Origin: Oscheius sp. JU75
Lineage: Eukaryota > Nematoda > Chromadorea > Rhabditida > Rhabditidae
Reading direction: 5' to 3'
DNA: 64,000 nt
Assembly (NCBI GenBank): GCA_037178855.1
Contig: JASJZC010000005.1
Location: 4,650,001-4,714,000, forward strand
In this document: positions 1-11,088 of the stretch, in pieces
Position numbering within the stretch: the stretch's first letter is position 1
Layout of the letters: each line of letters opens with the position of its first letter
Position numbers and translations under genes: made by a program
The notes under the pieces: model-generated
The model's database searches: none
Told to the model about the DNA's origin: nothing
Seen by the model: only the letters and a program-made list of their open reading frames with translations

Positions 1-719
1 GATGGAACGTGAGTTTTTCTCTTTGAAACTGTTAGCAAAACTTGCAAAACATTGCAGGATGTCGCTGATGGTGGGTAACGAGATCTTTGAGTGCCAGAAC
101 ACCCATCTTCATGCTCCCATGCATCTTTTCATTCGACAGACTCATGGACTGACCGGCTGTGGCATTTTCACCAATCGGATCAAATTCCGACCTAGCACAA
201 CGGAGAGTAAAACACACAAGAAGGTCACCATGACCGTTGCTGATCGTACGAAGAAGTCCGGCCAAGTTCGCTTTATCGAGGAGGTCGGAGGTATCAATCC
301 AGATGAAGCCAAAAAGGTATTTTCACTTGAAGCTTACCTATGCGGGATTCAGGATATTGTTCGACGCGAGGAAGAAGCTCTCCGAGCTGCTTACAGACGT
401 GAACGTGACCAGACAGCTAAAAAACGTGATCGTGATCGTCACAGAATGTCTAGTGAATTCTTGGAGAAGGGCTTCTCCGGTAAAACATCTATAGATAAAT
501 TGATTCTTCTTCCTTTCAGACGACGAATCTCCGAAACAAGGTAGTTCTCGAAGAGATGCGCCTCTCATTGGGGCTAGTTCCGACGAGAGTGATGATGAAG
601 CTAAGAGAATTGAGAAGAGCAAGAAGGATGCTTCCGATTCCGACGAGGAGTACCACCGTAGAAAGCTGGAAAAGAAAAAGAAGATTGTCTCCAGTGACGA
701 AGAAGATGGAAGTGATTAA
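1..719 (+). CDS. leo1: RNA polymerase II-associated factor LEO1, 3' part
   Basis: LEO1 is a subunit of the Paf1 complex, which travels with RNA polymerase II in the nucleus and supports elongation and histone modification. The window opens in the last 8 bases of an exon. Introns at 9-57, 317-352 and 480-519 are removed by frame continuity. The first intron restores the family motif DGTMSLMVGNEIFE. The rest of the core follows, RQTHGLTGCGIFTNRIKF and ESKTHKKVTMTVADRTKKS, then a charged helix starting DIVRREEEALRAAYRRERD. The C-terminus is rich in Ser, Asp and Lys and ends EEDGSD, as in other LEO1 proteins. AATAAA lies at 739-744, just after the stop. The neighbouring MRPL46 gene is convergent and only 66 bases away. 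The N-terminal acidic half lies outside the window. Identification is by family motifs and is firm. Confidence 0.93.
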
Positions 720-785
720 GCTACATCTGTTCCCAACAAAATAAATGGTCTCAACTAAGTTTATAACATTTCTATTTTCTAAAAA

Positions 786-1723
786 TTATTCCAACAAAGC
801 ACTTCGCATTGACATTTTGTAAGCTGATCCGGGAACAATACTCCAAAGCTCATCACTGTTCAACCATTTGAAATCGGAAATCTGCTGAGAATTGACGATC
901 GAGTCGTTCCAATTGGGGACGAGCAATGCGTTGAAGAAGAACAGCTTTGCACCATGAGCTCCGGTCTGAGTAGTCAATGTTTTTGGGTATCTGAAGATGT
1001 TTTTGAAGAGAGGTGTTTTACAAAAAAAAATACCTATGACTAAAAACGGCAAAGGGGGCGTTTCCGGCCACAGTAGCTTGGGTATTTCCGGTCAATGTCG
1101 AAGCGAGACATCGTTCAGCTGTCTGAAAAAGGTTTTTGTGAGAGTTTAAAGAAAACTAAACCTCACGAAGAGATTCCCCTTCTTTATTTTTCGTCTGTGG
1201 AAGTATCCAGGGACTCGAATAGTTCTTCTTATCGAAATCTTGCTTTACGACGAGAATCAGCTTCCTGTCCAACGCTCTCCAGACGCTCTTTTCGTTCTTC
1301 ACTTCGGACTTTTTGTCCAGACGGTATCTGAATAATATTGATGAGAAAATAGGACTATTTCACCTTTGTGTAAAATTTGTAGCTTTTTTGGTCCATTCGT
1401 CCACGAGCATCGCACTTGTAATTCCGATTTCACCGTCCAGTTCAGACAATTCCTTGCCTTCTTTTTCCAACTGGGCTCGTTTTTCCAACAGCTTTTCATC
1501 CTTTCGGGCCTTCAATTCAAAGTCACAAACCAACGACTTTTCCTGCTCTTCCTGCAGCTGGGACTGGCGATATCTCAAACGAATTATCGGAGAATAACGA
1601 AAAGACTTACCTTTGTTCAGTTTCTGTCAAAACAGGCGCAATTATTGGATCCCTACGTAGGACGATCGAAGCAAAAATGTCCCATTTTCGTGGTACAACC
1701 CGCATGCTCTGAACAGGAAGCAT
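786..1723 (-). CDS. mrpl46: mitochondrial large-subunit ribosomal protein L46
   Basis: Component of the mitochondrial 39S ribosomal subunit with a Nudix-like fold. The start ATG (1721-1723) opens MLPVQSMRVVPRKWDIFAS, which suits a mitochondrial presequence. A coiled, charged stretch follows (RYRQSQLQEEQEKSL, then KARKDEKLLEKRAQLEKE). The Nudix-like half contains ALDRKLILVVKQDFDKK, SPWILPQTK, GESLRE, TAERCLASTLTGN, then GAKLFFFNALLVP, and ends near WLNSDELWSIVP. Four short introns are needed, and each junction keeps frame. The order and wording match MRPL46: WILPQ, then the GAK-FFF-ALL block, then WVTKDEL-like. The gene starts 127 bases downstream of the AUH stop on the same strand, so co-transcription is possible. 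I see no clear trans-splice acceptor in that gap. Confidence 0.9.
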
Positions 1724-1850
1724 TACGACAAAAAAATGAATGTGAAGGTAAAAGGGGCAGTAAGGCCAATGAATACTATGATCTCAAAGACAGTATTAAA
1801 ATTTATAAAAATGTACAACGCAAATTTCTAAAGGTGACAAAAGGTGGTTC

Positions 1851-2879
1851 TTATGAGCCACTGTAGTTTGGAGAGCGTTTCTCCGCGAATGCAGTCAATC
1901 CTTCTACTCGATCTTTCGTCGGAATGATTTGGGCATAACACTGCTGCTCGACGACAAGACCACTGGATAGATCCATCTGCGAGCCGGTATCGATCGCGAT
2001 TTTAGCCATTCGGATAGCAATAGGTCCCTGAATTGTTTTGTGAAGACGAAAACTGATAACCCTACTCTTTCCTTGATTTGTCGAGCAATTTCCAATGCTT
2101 TGTCATAAGAATTTTCCACGCACTGGTTCACAATTCCTAGTTTCTCTGCTTCAGCTCCAGTCACAACTCTTGCCGTGAAAATGAGTTCTTTCGCAACGGC
2201 AGGACCAACAGTTCGAACGAGTCGCTGAGTACCTCCGGCGGCGGGAATTATAGCAAGTTTTGTTTCTGTTAGTCCGATTTTCGAGCCAGGAGCTAAAAAA
2301 AGTGTATCGAATTCATTGAACGAGCTTACTTGATAGTCTAATATCACAAGCAAGGGCCATTTCGAAGCCTCCTCCAAGAGCGAAGCCGTCGATCGCAGCT
2401 ATTACAGGCTGGGGAAGACGTTCAATCTAAAAACTTTAGATTTTTTGTTATATTTTAGACAGGAAACCTCTGAAAAGGTTGTTCGCAACGAATCGACGAA
2501 CTTCGGAACATCTTCAACAGACATCGTCTTGCGTTCCTTCAAATCGGCTCCAGTACAAAAGGTTCCATTCACTTCACTTTTCAAAATAACAACTCGGACT
2601 TGTTTGTCGAATTTAACTTCTTGTAAACTCTCTCGAAGCTGAAACGGATTCTATAGCAAAAGTGAAAAAGAACTCAACCCCTTGCAGAAAGGCTTTACTG
2701 ATAGCGTTCTTGGTTTTGGGAACATTCATCTTGAACACAGCGATGCCTGAAACTGTTTATTTGGAAAAGAGATGCTTCTTCTCACCTTGATCATTTCCGC
2801 CAAGTCTTTCCAGGGAAAATGGCTTAGTATTTGAGCAGAATTCACGCAGAAGAAGGCGTGCCGATTGAGCTCGCAGCAT
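1851..2879 (-). CDS. auh: methylglutaconyl-CoA hydratase (AUH-type enoyl-CoA hydratase)
   Basis: Mitochondrial crotonase-superfamily enzyme that hydrates 3-methylglutaconyl-CoA in leucine degradation; the human homologue also binds AU-rich RNA. The start at 2879 gives [17 protein letters not shown], an arginine-rich presequence. The core reads [36 protein letters not shown] (oxyanion-hole loop), [20 protein letters not shown] and [12 protein letters not shown]. It ends [20 protein letters not shown], a close match to the AUH C-terminus. The ACDIR to AP junction removes a short intron at about 2294-2331. The glutamates expected in the TETKLAIIP helix are present, so the enzyme should be active. 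The choice of AUH over short-chain enoyl-CoA hydratase rests on the TETKLAIIP block and the C-terminus. Confidence 0.92.
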
Positions 2880-3470
2880 CTAAACATTTTCACATTATTA
2901 AAAAAAGTGAAAGGGGTGGCAAAAATAGGGGGAGCTGAGTTTTAGATGGTCCATTCTTTTGTACGCAAAAGTGCGTCACTTCAAATTTGCGTACCGTTTT
3001 ATTGTTGTTTTTGTCGGAAATTAATGATTGCCCAGAAATATCTCTTATTTCTGTCTGTCTGTCTGTTTATCAAAGTCTCTTTGAGGAATTGTTAAAAGAA
3101 TCAAGCAGAAAAGACAATATTTACTGAAAATTTGTCTGGCTGGTTCACAGTTTTGTCTTGTGCTCTTCTTCCTCATCCACATCTCTGTTCTCTGCCAGAA
3201 CGGTTCCAAAGTATGAAGAACAGATTTGACTCATCATCTGGTAGTAGAAAATGCGTTGACTTTGTTCTATTTTCATTGAGTCCATTGAATAGGAGAGCAG
3301 AGTCGCTACTCATGAGTTCCACGTTCGATGTAGCACAGCCAGAGTTTCGTGCAAAGCACAGTCAGACACACCACTAACACAAATGTTACGACATCCATTA
3401 TTGCTTTGAAAAGCACTTCAACGAAAACTTCGACATATTTTGACCTCTTTTACACTTTCCATTCAGAGAG
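2880..3470. other. divergent intergenic region with short CTGT repeat
   Basis: Shared upstream region of the AUH gene (leftward) and the S1P-lyase-like gene (rightward). It holds a short (CTGT)n run at about 3050-3066. The open frame at 3132-3377 has no recognisable protein and no supported splice context. Nothing else was seen. Confidence 0.5.
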
Positions 3471-5667
3471 ATGGACGAATACTTGATGGTAGTCATGGAT
3501 CAGCTGGACAACACAAGACTACTTTTCAACTCCTATTTTCAGAAACAAGAGGCCTGGCAGGTATATCTGCGGGTAGTTTCCCTCAATTATAGCTGTTTTC
3601 ACAGATCGTTAGCTACTCAATCTCGCTCTGTTGTCTTATATCTTGGCTCTCCTCCATCTTTCAGGAATCTTTCTTTCAACTGTTTCAGTGAGTTTGAAGA
3701 GTGTCAAAGAACATTTCTTTCAGGAGACTGTTCACTAACACCATAAGATCGCTACCATGGGTCAAACGGAAACTGGCGGTCGAATTGGAAAGAATCAAGG
3801 AAGAAATGGTAGAAGATGTACATCAGTACGATAAAACACGGGACTTTTACAAATTTCTGCCTGAAAAAGGATTGAAAGTGGAAGATATTGTAGAAGAGGC
3901 GGAGCAATATGTGAATATGACCTCGGTGAAACAGACAAAACTGAGTCATCAGATGATTGAGGAGCAGCAGTCGGATCTATACTTTCGAGTATGTCTGCAC
4001 TATTTCCATTCTATACGAATTCAGATTCACGAGCTGTTTCATGGATCGGATCCAACCAAGTCAAACATATTTCCTGGAGTCCGAAAGATGGAGACAGAAG
4101 TGAGTCTTGTATTGTATTGAAAGGATCCACAAGAAATACAGTTAGTGCGGATGGTCAGCTCACTGTTTCACGGAAGTGCGGATTCGTGTGGAGTCGTAGC
4201 TGGCGAAGCTTCCGAGACACTTTTGTTAGCTGCTCTCGGTTAGTTATTTCCCGTATCTGACACAAGACTAAGTACAGGCTGTCGAAATGCCGCTTACGAG
4301 AAAGGCATAACGAATCCAACGATTCTCGCCCCAGAAACTGCTCATCCTATTCTTGATCAAGCAGCGCGGCTCTTTAAAATGTCACTATGCAAAATATCAG
4401 TGGACGACAACGGAGAATTTGATCCGAATCAAGTCAAGAAACTGTGCTCCGATAATGTTTGCTTGGTAAATTTCAAGAGACACCGAGATACCGAGCAATC
4501 TTCAGATTGTCATTTCGGCACCGAACCAAATGACGGGAAATATCGACCCAATTGAGGAGATTGCCCAGGTGAGTTCAAATCTTTACATATCAAATGCATT
4601 GTTAAGATAGCTCACGACAAAAAGGTTCCTTTGCATATTGATTGCACCGCAGGCGGTGGCTTTCTTCTTCCTTTCATGGAATATTGCGACTTCAGTCTTC
4701 CTTCCTTCGACTTCCGTCTACCAGGCGTCACATCAATCTCTGTCGACTTACGAAATGTCCCGCTACTTGGATTCAAAAAATGCTCTTATTTCAGTACGGA
4801 CAGTCCCCAAGTTCCTGTTCAGTTCTCCTCTACCGGGACTCCAGCTTTTTGAAACATCAATGTTTTGCTAGAGGTGGCGGACGAGAGGGTCTTTACTGGA
4901 CCAGTACAATAAATGGAACGAGAGACGGAGGAGCTGTAGCTCTGGCTTGGGCCACTCTTCTCAGCTACGTTTGTTTTATGGTTGAAATGAAATATCGTTT
5001 CCAGGGAAGAGACGGCTATTTGAATGAGTGTCAGAAGATAGTTGAAACTACTCGCGAGCTGGCCGATATGCTACTGACTATCGACGGTCTGTGTTTGAAA
5101 GGCAGTGCCGAGCTGTGTCTTTTGACCTTCAGTCATGAAAAGGTTGACATCTTTGATCTGGTCGACTACTTACAGAAAAAGGTTGGTGGTTGAGAGACAA
5201 CAGCTAGAGATCGGTTCAGGGATGGAATGTGGATGCTTTGATTTGTCCAAAGGCTGCCCGTGTTCCCATTACACGGGCCTTTTGCGAAGACGGCGTTCCT
5301 GAACTATTTGTTCGAGATGTAGCCTCGGCGGTCATTCATCTGATTTCCAGTCCTTCGAAGGACAAAAAGAGTCGTCTCTCCAAACTGTACAACATGCTTT
5401 CTACGGTAAGTGTGTCATTGGAATGTTACAGTCGACCGCGTGACCTCTGCCATTTTTCACTGTCTCCCATTTTTATAGATTTCTGACAAAAGTCTTCTCG
5501 ATGAAGTCGCCTATCAACAGCTACTGGCTCAGTACAGCATGACACCTGTTCTGGAACGAAGAACTCGAACTCTGAGTGTGGAAGGAAGAAAGATGAGTTT
5601 TATTGGAGCAGCGGAAGCGACCAGACTTGTAAACGAAGACAGAGCCAGATATGAAGCGTCCAAATAA
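3471..5667 (+). CDS. sphingosine-1-phosphate lyase-like protein, probable pseudoenzyme
   Basis: Family member of the PLP-dependent S1P lyases, which are single-pass ER proteins that cleave sphingosine 1-phosphate. The start ATG is at 3471. Exon 2 supplies one membrane segment (SLCCLISWLSSIF). Then come RLFTNTIRSLPWVKRKLAVE, NIFPGVRKMETEV, ITNPTILAPETAHPILDQAA, NQMTGNIDPIEEIA, PLHIDCTAGGGFLLPFMEY and TINGTRDGG, all in family order. Active-site motifs are altered. The phosphate-binding S-G-G-T-E-S is AGEASET. The H-K-Y-G carrying the PLP lysine is R-N-Y-G. The following A-P-K-G is S-P-S-S. About eleven exons join without a stop, so the frame is maintained; this looks like a conserved non-catalytic protein rather than a dead gene. 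One intron (before IAHDKK) ends in AAG. Family assignment is firm; loss of activity is inferred. Confidence 0.88.
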
Positions 5668-5819
5668 CTGTGTAGAGAACCAGTCTCCATTGTGAGTCAT
5701 CTGTACAGTGTATAAAGGGTTTTCACTATCGATTCCACCAGCCATCATGTTGTTGATCAATTTTCCTACTTCTGTAATTGCATGTGTTCATTTCAACCCG
5801 TGTTTCAGATAGTTTAGTT

Positions 5820-6350
5820 ATGGATATTTTCAAAGATTGGAATGGTCAGACGTCCACAACAGTCGCCTTTGTTCTGTTGGGCTCAGCATCCTCCCTAATA
5901 GTTTTGTTATGCTTTCTGATAATTTTACTTTGTAGAAAAAGGTAAGATCATATTCCTTTTTTTCAATTCTGATTGCAGCCGATCTCCGGACAAGTCTATT
6001 CTATTGTCAAAAATAGACAACTCTTGTATGAACGACGCATTCGATGTAACAGATGAAATTGCGCCAAGGTTGGTTCAGATTCTATTTTGTAAAGAGATTC
6101 AGACGGATTGAACAGCGTCGACAACGAAGGCAGAGAGCCTTGTTCTGTGAGGACACAATAGCAGATGTTACAGCCAAAAGGTAAGAGTCAAACGATGTTA
6201 TTAAATATGAAAAATAGGTTCGATCGATCGATGGGTAAAGCTCTGGCTGTGGAACAACTACTGACAAAAAGTTTTGTCTTCGACACCAATATTCTGAGAA
6301 GACCCGATGCAGAAGTGGTCATTGTGGCAGCAAAACGCGACTATGTTTAA
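5820..6350 (+). CDS. small single-pass membrane protein, unrecognised
   Basis: Four exons join in frame into about 140 residues. A short N-terminus (MDIFKDWNGQTSTT) precedes a strong hydrophobic helix (VAFVLLGSASSLIVLLCFLI, continuing to ILLC). The rest is charged, with an arginine-rich stretch (RRIEQRRQRRQRALF) and the end VVIVAAKRDYV. There is no cleavable-signal pattern; a signal-anchor with the tail in the cytosol is likely, because positive charge follows the helix. I do not recognise a family. The ATG lies about 10 bases behind TTTCAG (about 5810), and the gene starts 152 bases after the S1P-lyase-like stop. This could therefore be a downstream gene of a small trans-spliced unit. The exon model is supported by four consistent GT-AG junctions. 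Confidence 0.7.
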
Positions 6351-6372
6351 TGATTTATTGGAAAGATCGAGA

Positions 6373-6850
6373 TCATTTGTCTGAAGGAAGCTCTAGCAAA
6401 ACTACTGGGAGGTCGGGCGAAAGACGAGGAATATCATGACGTTCTGTTCCCTAAACACATAAATCTTTAACATAAAACAGCTATTCTATACCTTTGGTTT
6501 GAGGTTCAAATAAGTTCTTATGAGTCGACGTAGATTCCCATCGACCGATTCTTCGTAGAACTCATGACCTTCCAGCCCATCCTCGTCCACAAATTGAGAG
6601 CTGAAAAAGAAATATGGATAGTCCAACCCAAACTGACCTATGTGACTCTCTGACTAGTAAGAAGTCGGGGACGAATCCTCGTTCTTTCAATAATTTCCCG
6701 TATTTTTGGAGGAACGCGTCCGCATTGTTTCTAACTGTCACGGGTGCCTAAAGACAAGTTGTCAGAGGATTCCTCAAGAGTTGTCACCCTACAAACAGCC
6801 TCTGGATGATGTTTGTCGCTCTTCTTCGGCGAACTGCCAAATTGTCCCAT
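6373..6850 (-). CDS. tusc2: TUSC2/FUS1 homologue, predicted N-myristoylated
   Basis: TUSC2 (FUS1) is a small mitochondria-associated protein linked to calcium handling and growth control. Four exons give about 116 residues. The N-terminus MGQFGSSPKKSDKHH has Gly2 and a Ser/Lys pattern suitable for myristoylation, as in human TUSC2. The diagnostic block SQFVDEDGLEGHEFYEES matches the human FYDEDGDLAHEFYEE region. It is followed by NLRRLIRTYLNLKPKG and by HDIPRLSPDLPVVLLEL, matching the human LDHPRIHVDFPVILYEV end. The start at 6850 is chosen because it places the Gly2 N-terminus directly before the conserved part. The first donor (GTTTGT) is weak and is the least certain junction. The gene is convergent with the membrane-protein gene, whose stop is 22 bases away. 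Confidence 0.85.
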
Positions 6851-7185
6851 CTCACATTTCAGAGAACTTGAAAAGAGAAATTCAAAACAGTCAAAGGTAC
6901 GTACTGATGGGTCGATACGAACAACAGACGAGTACAAACTGGTCGAGAAGAATCGACTGTCCCAAGAGTCTGTCAGCTGCTACACGGTCTGGGTCAAGTG
7001 CCTCCAAAGGCGTGTCGAGACCCACCTAGTTGAGTTGTGTTTGTGAACAGATTTGAAGTAGTCTGACTATGCTGTCCTACTTATACCAGGCCAGTATTAC
7101 CGATTGAAACAATGCGAGAGAAATTTTTCAGAAGATACAGCAAAAAGTTGTGTGATCAGAAGTCTATTTTAAATTGTCCTCGCGT

Positions 7186-7186
7186 C

Positions 7187-7217
<31 letters not shown>

Positions 7218-7218
7218 G
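7186..7218. repeat. (TCTG)n microsatellite
   Basis: An uninterrupted run of TCTG units just before the dispersed element that begins at 7211. A shorter CTGT run occurs at 3050-3066. Confidence 0.9.
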
Positions 7219-7285
7219 AAGCCCTAATTGACAATTAGTGTGCACTATTTTGTGCGCACACTAATTGTTGACAAGTCAAGTCAGT
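7211..7285. repeat. dispersed repeat with 12-bp inverted repeat
   Basis: A 20-mer (TCTGTCTGAAGCCCTAATTG) at 7211-7230 recurs exactly at 46912-46931. It runs into a perfect inverted repeat, CAATTAGTGTGC at 7232-7243 and its complement at 7256-7267, with a 12-base spacer. The following GACAAGTCAAGTCA recurs in similar form inside the GPCR intron near 31406. This looks like a small non-autonomous mobile element or its remnant. No coding capacity is seen. Confidence 0.6.
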
Positions 7286-7438
7286 TCGAGAGATACCTTC
7301 TTTGGGAGAACGTTGCTTCTGTCATGGTAGCTCGACGGGCGCAGAAAATGCGGGCGGCTTGAAGTTAGAGGGAAGGGGACCAAGACAGGCTGACAGAAAA
7401 AAATAGAAACCAGGTAAGAATCAGATTATGACTGTCAT

Positions 7439-7885
7439 TGAGCCCCTCTAGGGGCGATAGCATTACTTGGATAGGGAGTTGGGGTGTGTCGAGAGATAGA
7501 AAACGGGTTCAAAGGGTGAGAAGAAGATTCAAAAGATAGGAAGTAGGATATAATGGTAGGGAAGAGGGTTCAAAAGGTAAAAAGTGAGTTTAAAGAGTGG
7601 AAGAGGGTTCGAGGGATAGGAAATGGGTTCAAAGGGTGGGAAGTGGGTTTAATTCAAGGAGATTGGGTTCAAAAAGTGAAAGGGAAATGGGATGGCACGT
7701 TTTTCGAGGGGTGGGAAGTGGGTACAAGGGTAAGAGAATCTGTTTATAGAATAAGAAATGGGTTCAAAGAATGGGAAGTGACTTGGGATATAGGAAGTGG
7801 GTTAGAAGAAAGGTAAGTGGATTCAGGGGTTTTGACGAATTGGAAGTGGGTTCAATGAGCCCCGAAGGGGCGTAGCCTAACTTGT
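7439..7885. repeat. G-rich minisatellite with similar flanks
   Basis: Degenerate tandem units built on GGGTTCAAA..GTGGGAAGTG, roughly 20-25 bases each, fill about 7490-7860. The array is bounded on both sides by related sequence: GAGCCCCTCTAGGGGCG near 7439 and GAGCCCCGAAGGGGCG near 7857, each followed by a TAGC..ACTTG motif. The long open frame across it (7553-7816) follows from a repeat without stops and is not called as a gene. The array may lie in a 5' intron of the tyrosine phosphatase. A consensus donor (CCAG then GTAAGAATC) precedes it near 7411. Confidence 0.65.
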
Positions 7886-7902
7886 AGTTACTAGTTTTGC
7901 AG

Positions 7903-9128
7903 AAAGCAATTTTTGTTTTAGATGTAACTTGCCAAAAACTTTTCAAGTTAAGTCAAACGGGAACCATTACAGACACAAGTTCTACTGATGTCAGCTCTGA
8001 AAGATTTACTCCTCTGCTCTCTCCAAGAAACTCTACTTTAGGCAATCGAAGTCAGCCGAATGGTAGACTCACTACTATCGAAGAGGACGACCAGCCTCGA
8101 CCGCCATCGAATAGCGAAGAGTCGAAGACCAAGGGTGTAAATCTGGAGCACACTCATCGGTTCGTGAACAAGACTCTGGCTCGTGGAGTGAATGACATCG
8201 TGATCGAATTCCAGGACGAGAAAAGAGGCAACGACCTGACCAAGATGACTGCCTTCACTGAAAACCAGCAGTTCGGACGTAACAGATACACGGATGTCGG
8301 ATGTCTGGATGAAAGTCGTGTGCCGCTCACTCTCGGTCCCGTCAACTACATCCATGCCAACTACGTGAATGGACATAAGGTCCCGAAGAAGTTCATCTGT
8401 ACCCAGGCACCAGTCGACAAGACCATTCAGGACTTCTGGCACATGATTGTTCAGGAAAAGTGCAAATTCGTGAGTCTTTTCTTTTATTCACACTAACAAA
8501 ACCTTTTTAGATCCTGATGTTGTGCAACTTCAAGGAGCAGGGACTCGACAAGTGTACTCAGTACTTCCCAAAGACTGTGACCAAAGCCTTGGATTTCGGC
8601 GGAATCAGTGTCAACGCTTTGAAAATCGGCAAGCAGAAGTTGAGCTGTCCTACCAAGACTGTCATCGTCCGCCGTGAGCTCTCCATCATAGTGCCTGGTC
8701 AACGTCCTCACCGATGCACTCATCTCTGGTGGAGCGGCTGGCCGGATCGCGGAGTGCCACAGGTCGATATGGCTCCCATCGAACTCTGTGCTCGCATCGA
8801 ACGCAATAGCAAGAAGACCCCCGTCGTCGTCCATTGCTCGGCTGGGATAGGAAGAACGGGCTCTATCGTCCTCATCGATCTGCTTCTCGAACTGCTCCGT
8901 GACGGGATTCCTTGGGATGAGACGCTCGTCAAGTATCTGCGCAATCTGAGGGCCCAGAGGAACAACTCGATCCAGACGGTTCACCAATACCTTTACGTGC
9001 ACCAGGTCATGCTCAACTACGTCCTGAACCACCACAAGTTGGGCGAGAAGGACCCAAGACTGGCTATGGCTATGGAGAGGTTCACCGCCGACTACACGAA
9101 CTACTGTAATGGCTTCCAGACTGTCTGA
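7903..9128 (+). CDS. classical protein tyrosine phosphatase, nematode-type (5' end uncertain)
   Basis: Removes phosphate from phosphotyrosine in proteins, probably in the cytosol since no membrane segment is seen. After about 80 Ser/Thr/Pro-rich residues the catalytic domain begins at RFVNKTLARGVNDIVIEFQD. It contains NRYTDVGCLDESRV, YIHANYVNG, KKFICTQAP and DFWHMIVQEKCKF, then one intron (8470-8510). Next come ILMLCNFKEQG, HLWWSGWPDRGVP (general-acid Asp), VVVHCSAGIGRTGSIVLID (catalytic Cys and Arg) and NNSIQTVHQYLYVHQVMLNY. All catalytic residues are present, so an active enzyme is expected. The wording matches the large nematode PTP family. The exon opens behind a TTTGCAG acceptor at 7902; another acceptor is possible at 7921. 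The initiating exon was not found. Polyadenylation probably uses AATAAA close to the stop. Confidence 0.85.
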
Positions 9129-9438
9129 ATAAACAATGTCGCAACACTTTTGTGTTTTTTGTTGTTTATTAGACAATCTGATGAGTATAGTTCCCGTGAA
9201 TCTCTGACATTCTTCTAGGTATTCGTCTACTCCATCGCAAGACAGTTCCATATAATAGTTCTCTATGAACATGAATTCGTGCAAACTTTCGCAAATCATA
9301 GAAGCCGAACTCTCGAGCAAAAGACCTCATATTGGCACAATGTTGAGCTGTCACTTCTAGTGGGGCGAGTTGTAGTTGTGGTCACACGTCGTCTCTTGAT
9401 ATTCTTTTTCGGTTCTTCGGTCACAACAGAAGGATTCA
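9129..9438. other. spacer between phosphatase gene and its duplicated fragment
   Basis: About 310 bases hold the phosphatase 3' flank. The minus strand has a 186-base open frame at 9169-9354 with no recognisable protein. No gene is called. Confidence 0.4.
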
Positions 9439-9530
9439 AGGCTGGCTAAGGAAAGGTTCACTGCCGACTACACGAACTATTGCAATGGCTTCCAGACTGT
9501 CTGCAAACGAAAAATATCGCAACGTTTGCC
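9439..9530 (+). pseudogene. duplicated 3' fragment of the tyrosine phosphatase gene
   Basis: This stretch repeats the end of the phosphatase gene at 9059-9150. Both encode ERFTADYTNYCNGFQTV, with only a handful of substitutions; a six-base gap lies in the LAMAMER part. In the parent the next codon is TGA, while here it is TGC and the frame runs on. Similarity continues a little past the stop position (AATRTCGCAAC in both). No catalytic domain precedes it, so this is a broken partial copy. Confidence 0.75.
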
Positions 9531-9765
9531 ATCAAAGATACGATTTATTCGAATATGGATAAAATAAGATTACAAGTAGCAGTTTAAGGCAATGCACAAT
9601 CGCAGATTCAGGGTTAAAAACAAATTTACAACAAAACGGGCAGTAGACGTTCACTGCTGCAAATCGACTCTCGATGTGTGAGAAATAATTTCCTTTTGAG
9701 GAAGACATGATAAAATACAAACAATTTGAAGAGATGGACAAGCTGTCATATGAGGAGAGAGCTGC

Positions 9766-10821
<1,056 letters not shown>

Positions 10822-11088
10822 ATGATCTGAAGCACTGATTAGAAGGAAGCATAAAATGAAGAAGATATAGAACTGAATTAACAGAATTGTATCTAAATCG
10901 GAGTCGAATCAAAGCTTTAATAATTACACTGCCTTTCACTTCGGAGAATACATGGTTGACCGCAAAAGTGAAGGCTAAGTTGGAGACAGTATAGAAAAAG
11001 AAGTGAAGGACTCAATGCAGACTAGATAGAGCAATACAATGGAAGGGACAAAGTGTGCGGGATCAAATACCGGTAAAAGGAAGAGATA

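Noticed and set aside
3050-3066. CTGT run as a mobile-element mark
   Set aside because: Too short; no accompanying shared sequence such as that at 7211 and 46912.
7553-7816. 87-codon frame in the minisatellite
   Set aside because: Produced by a tandem repeat lacking stops; no start context or protein-like composition.
8493-9320. 275-codon open frame on the minus strand opposite the tyrosine phosphatase
   Set aside because: It is the antisense of a catalytic domain with every PTP motif intact on the plus strand; its own translation has no recognisable domain.
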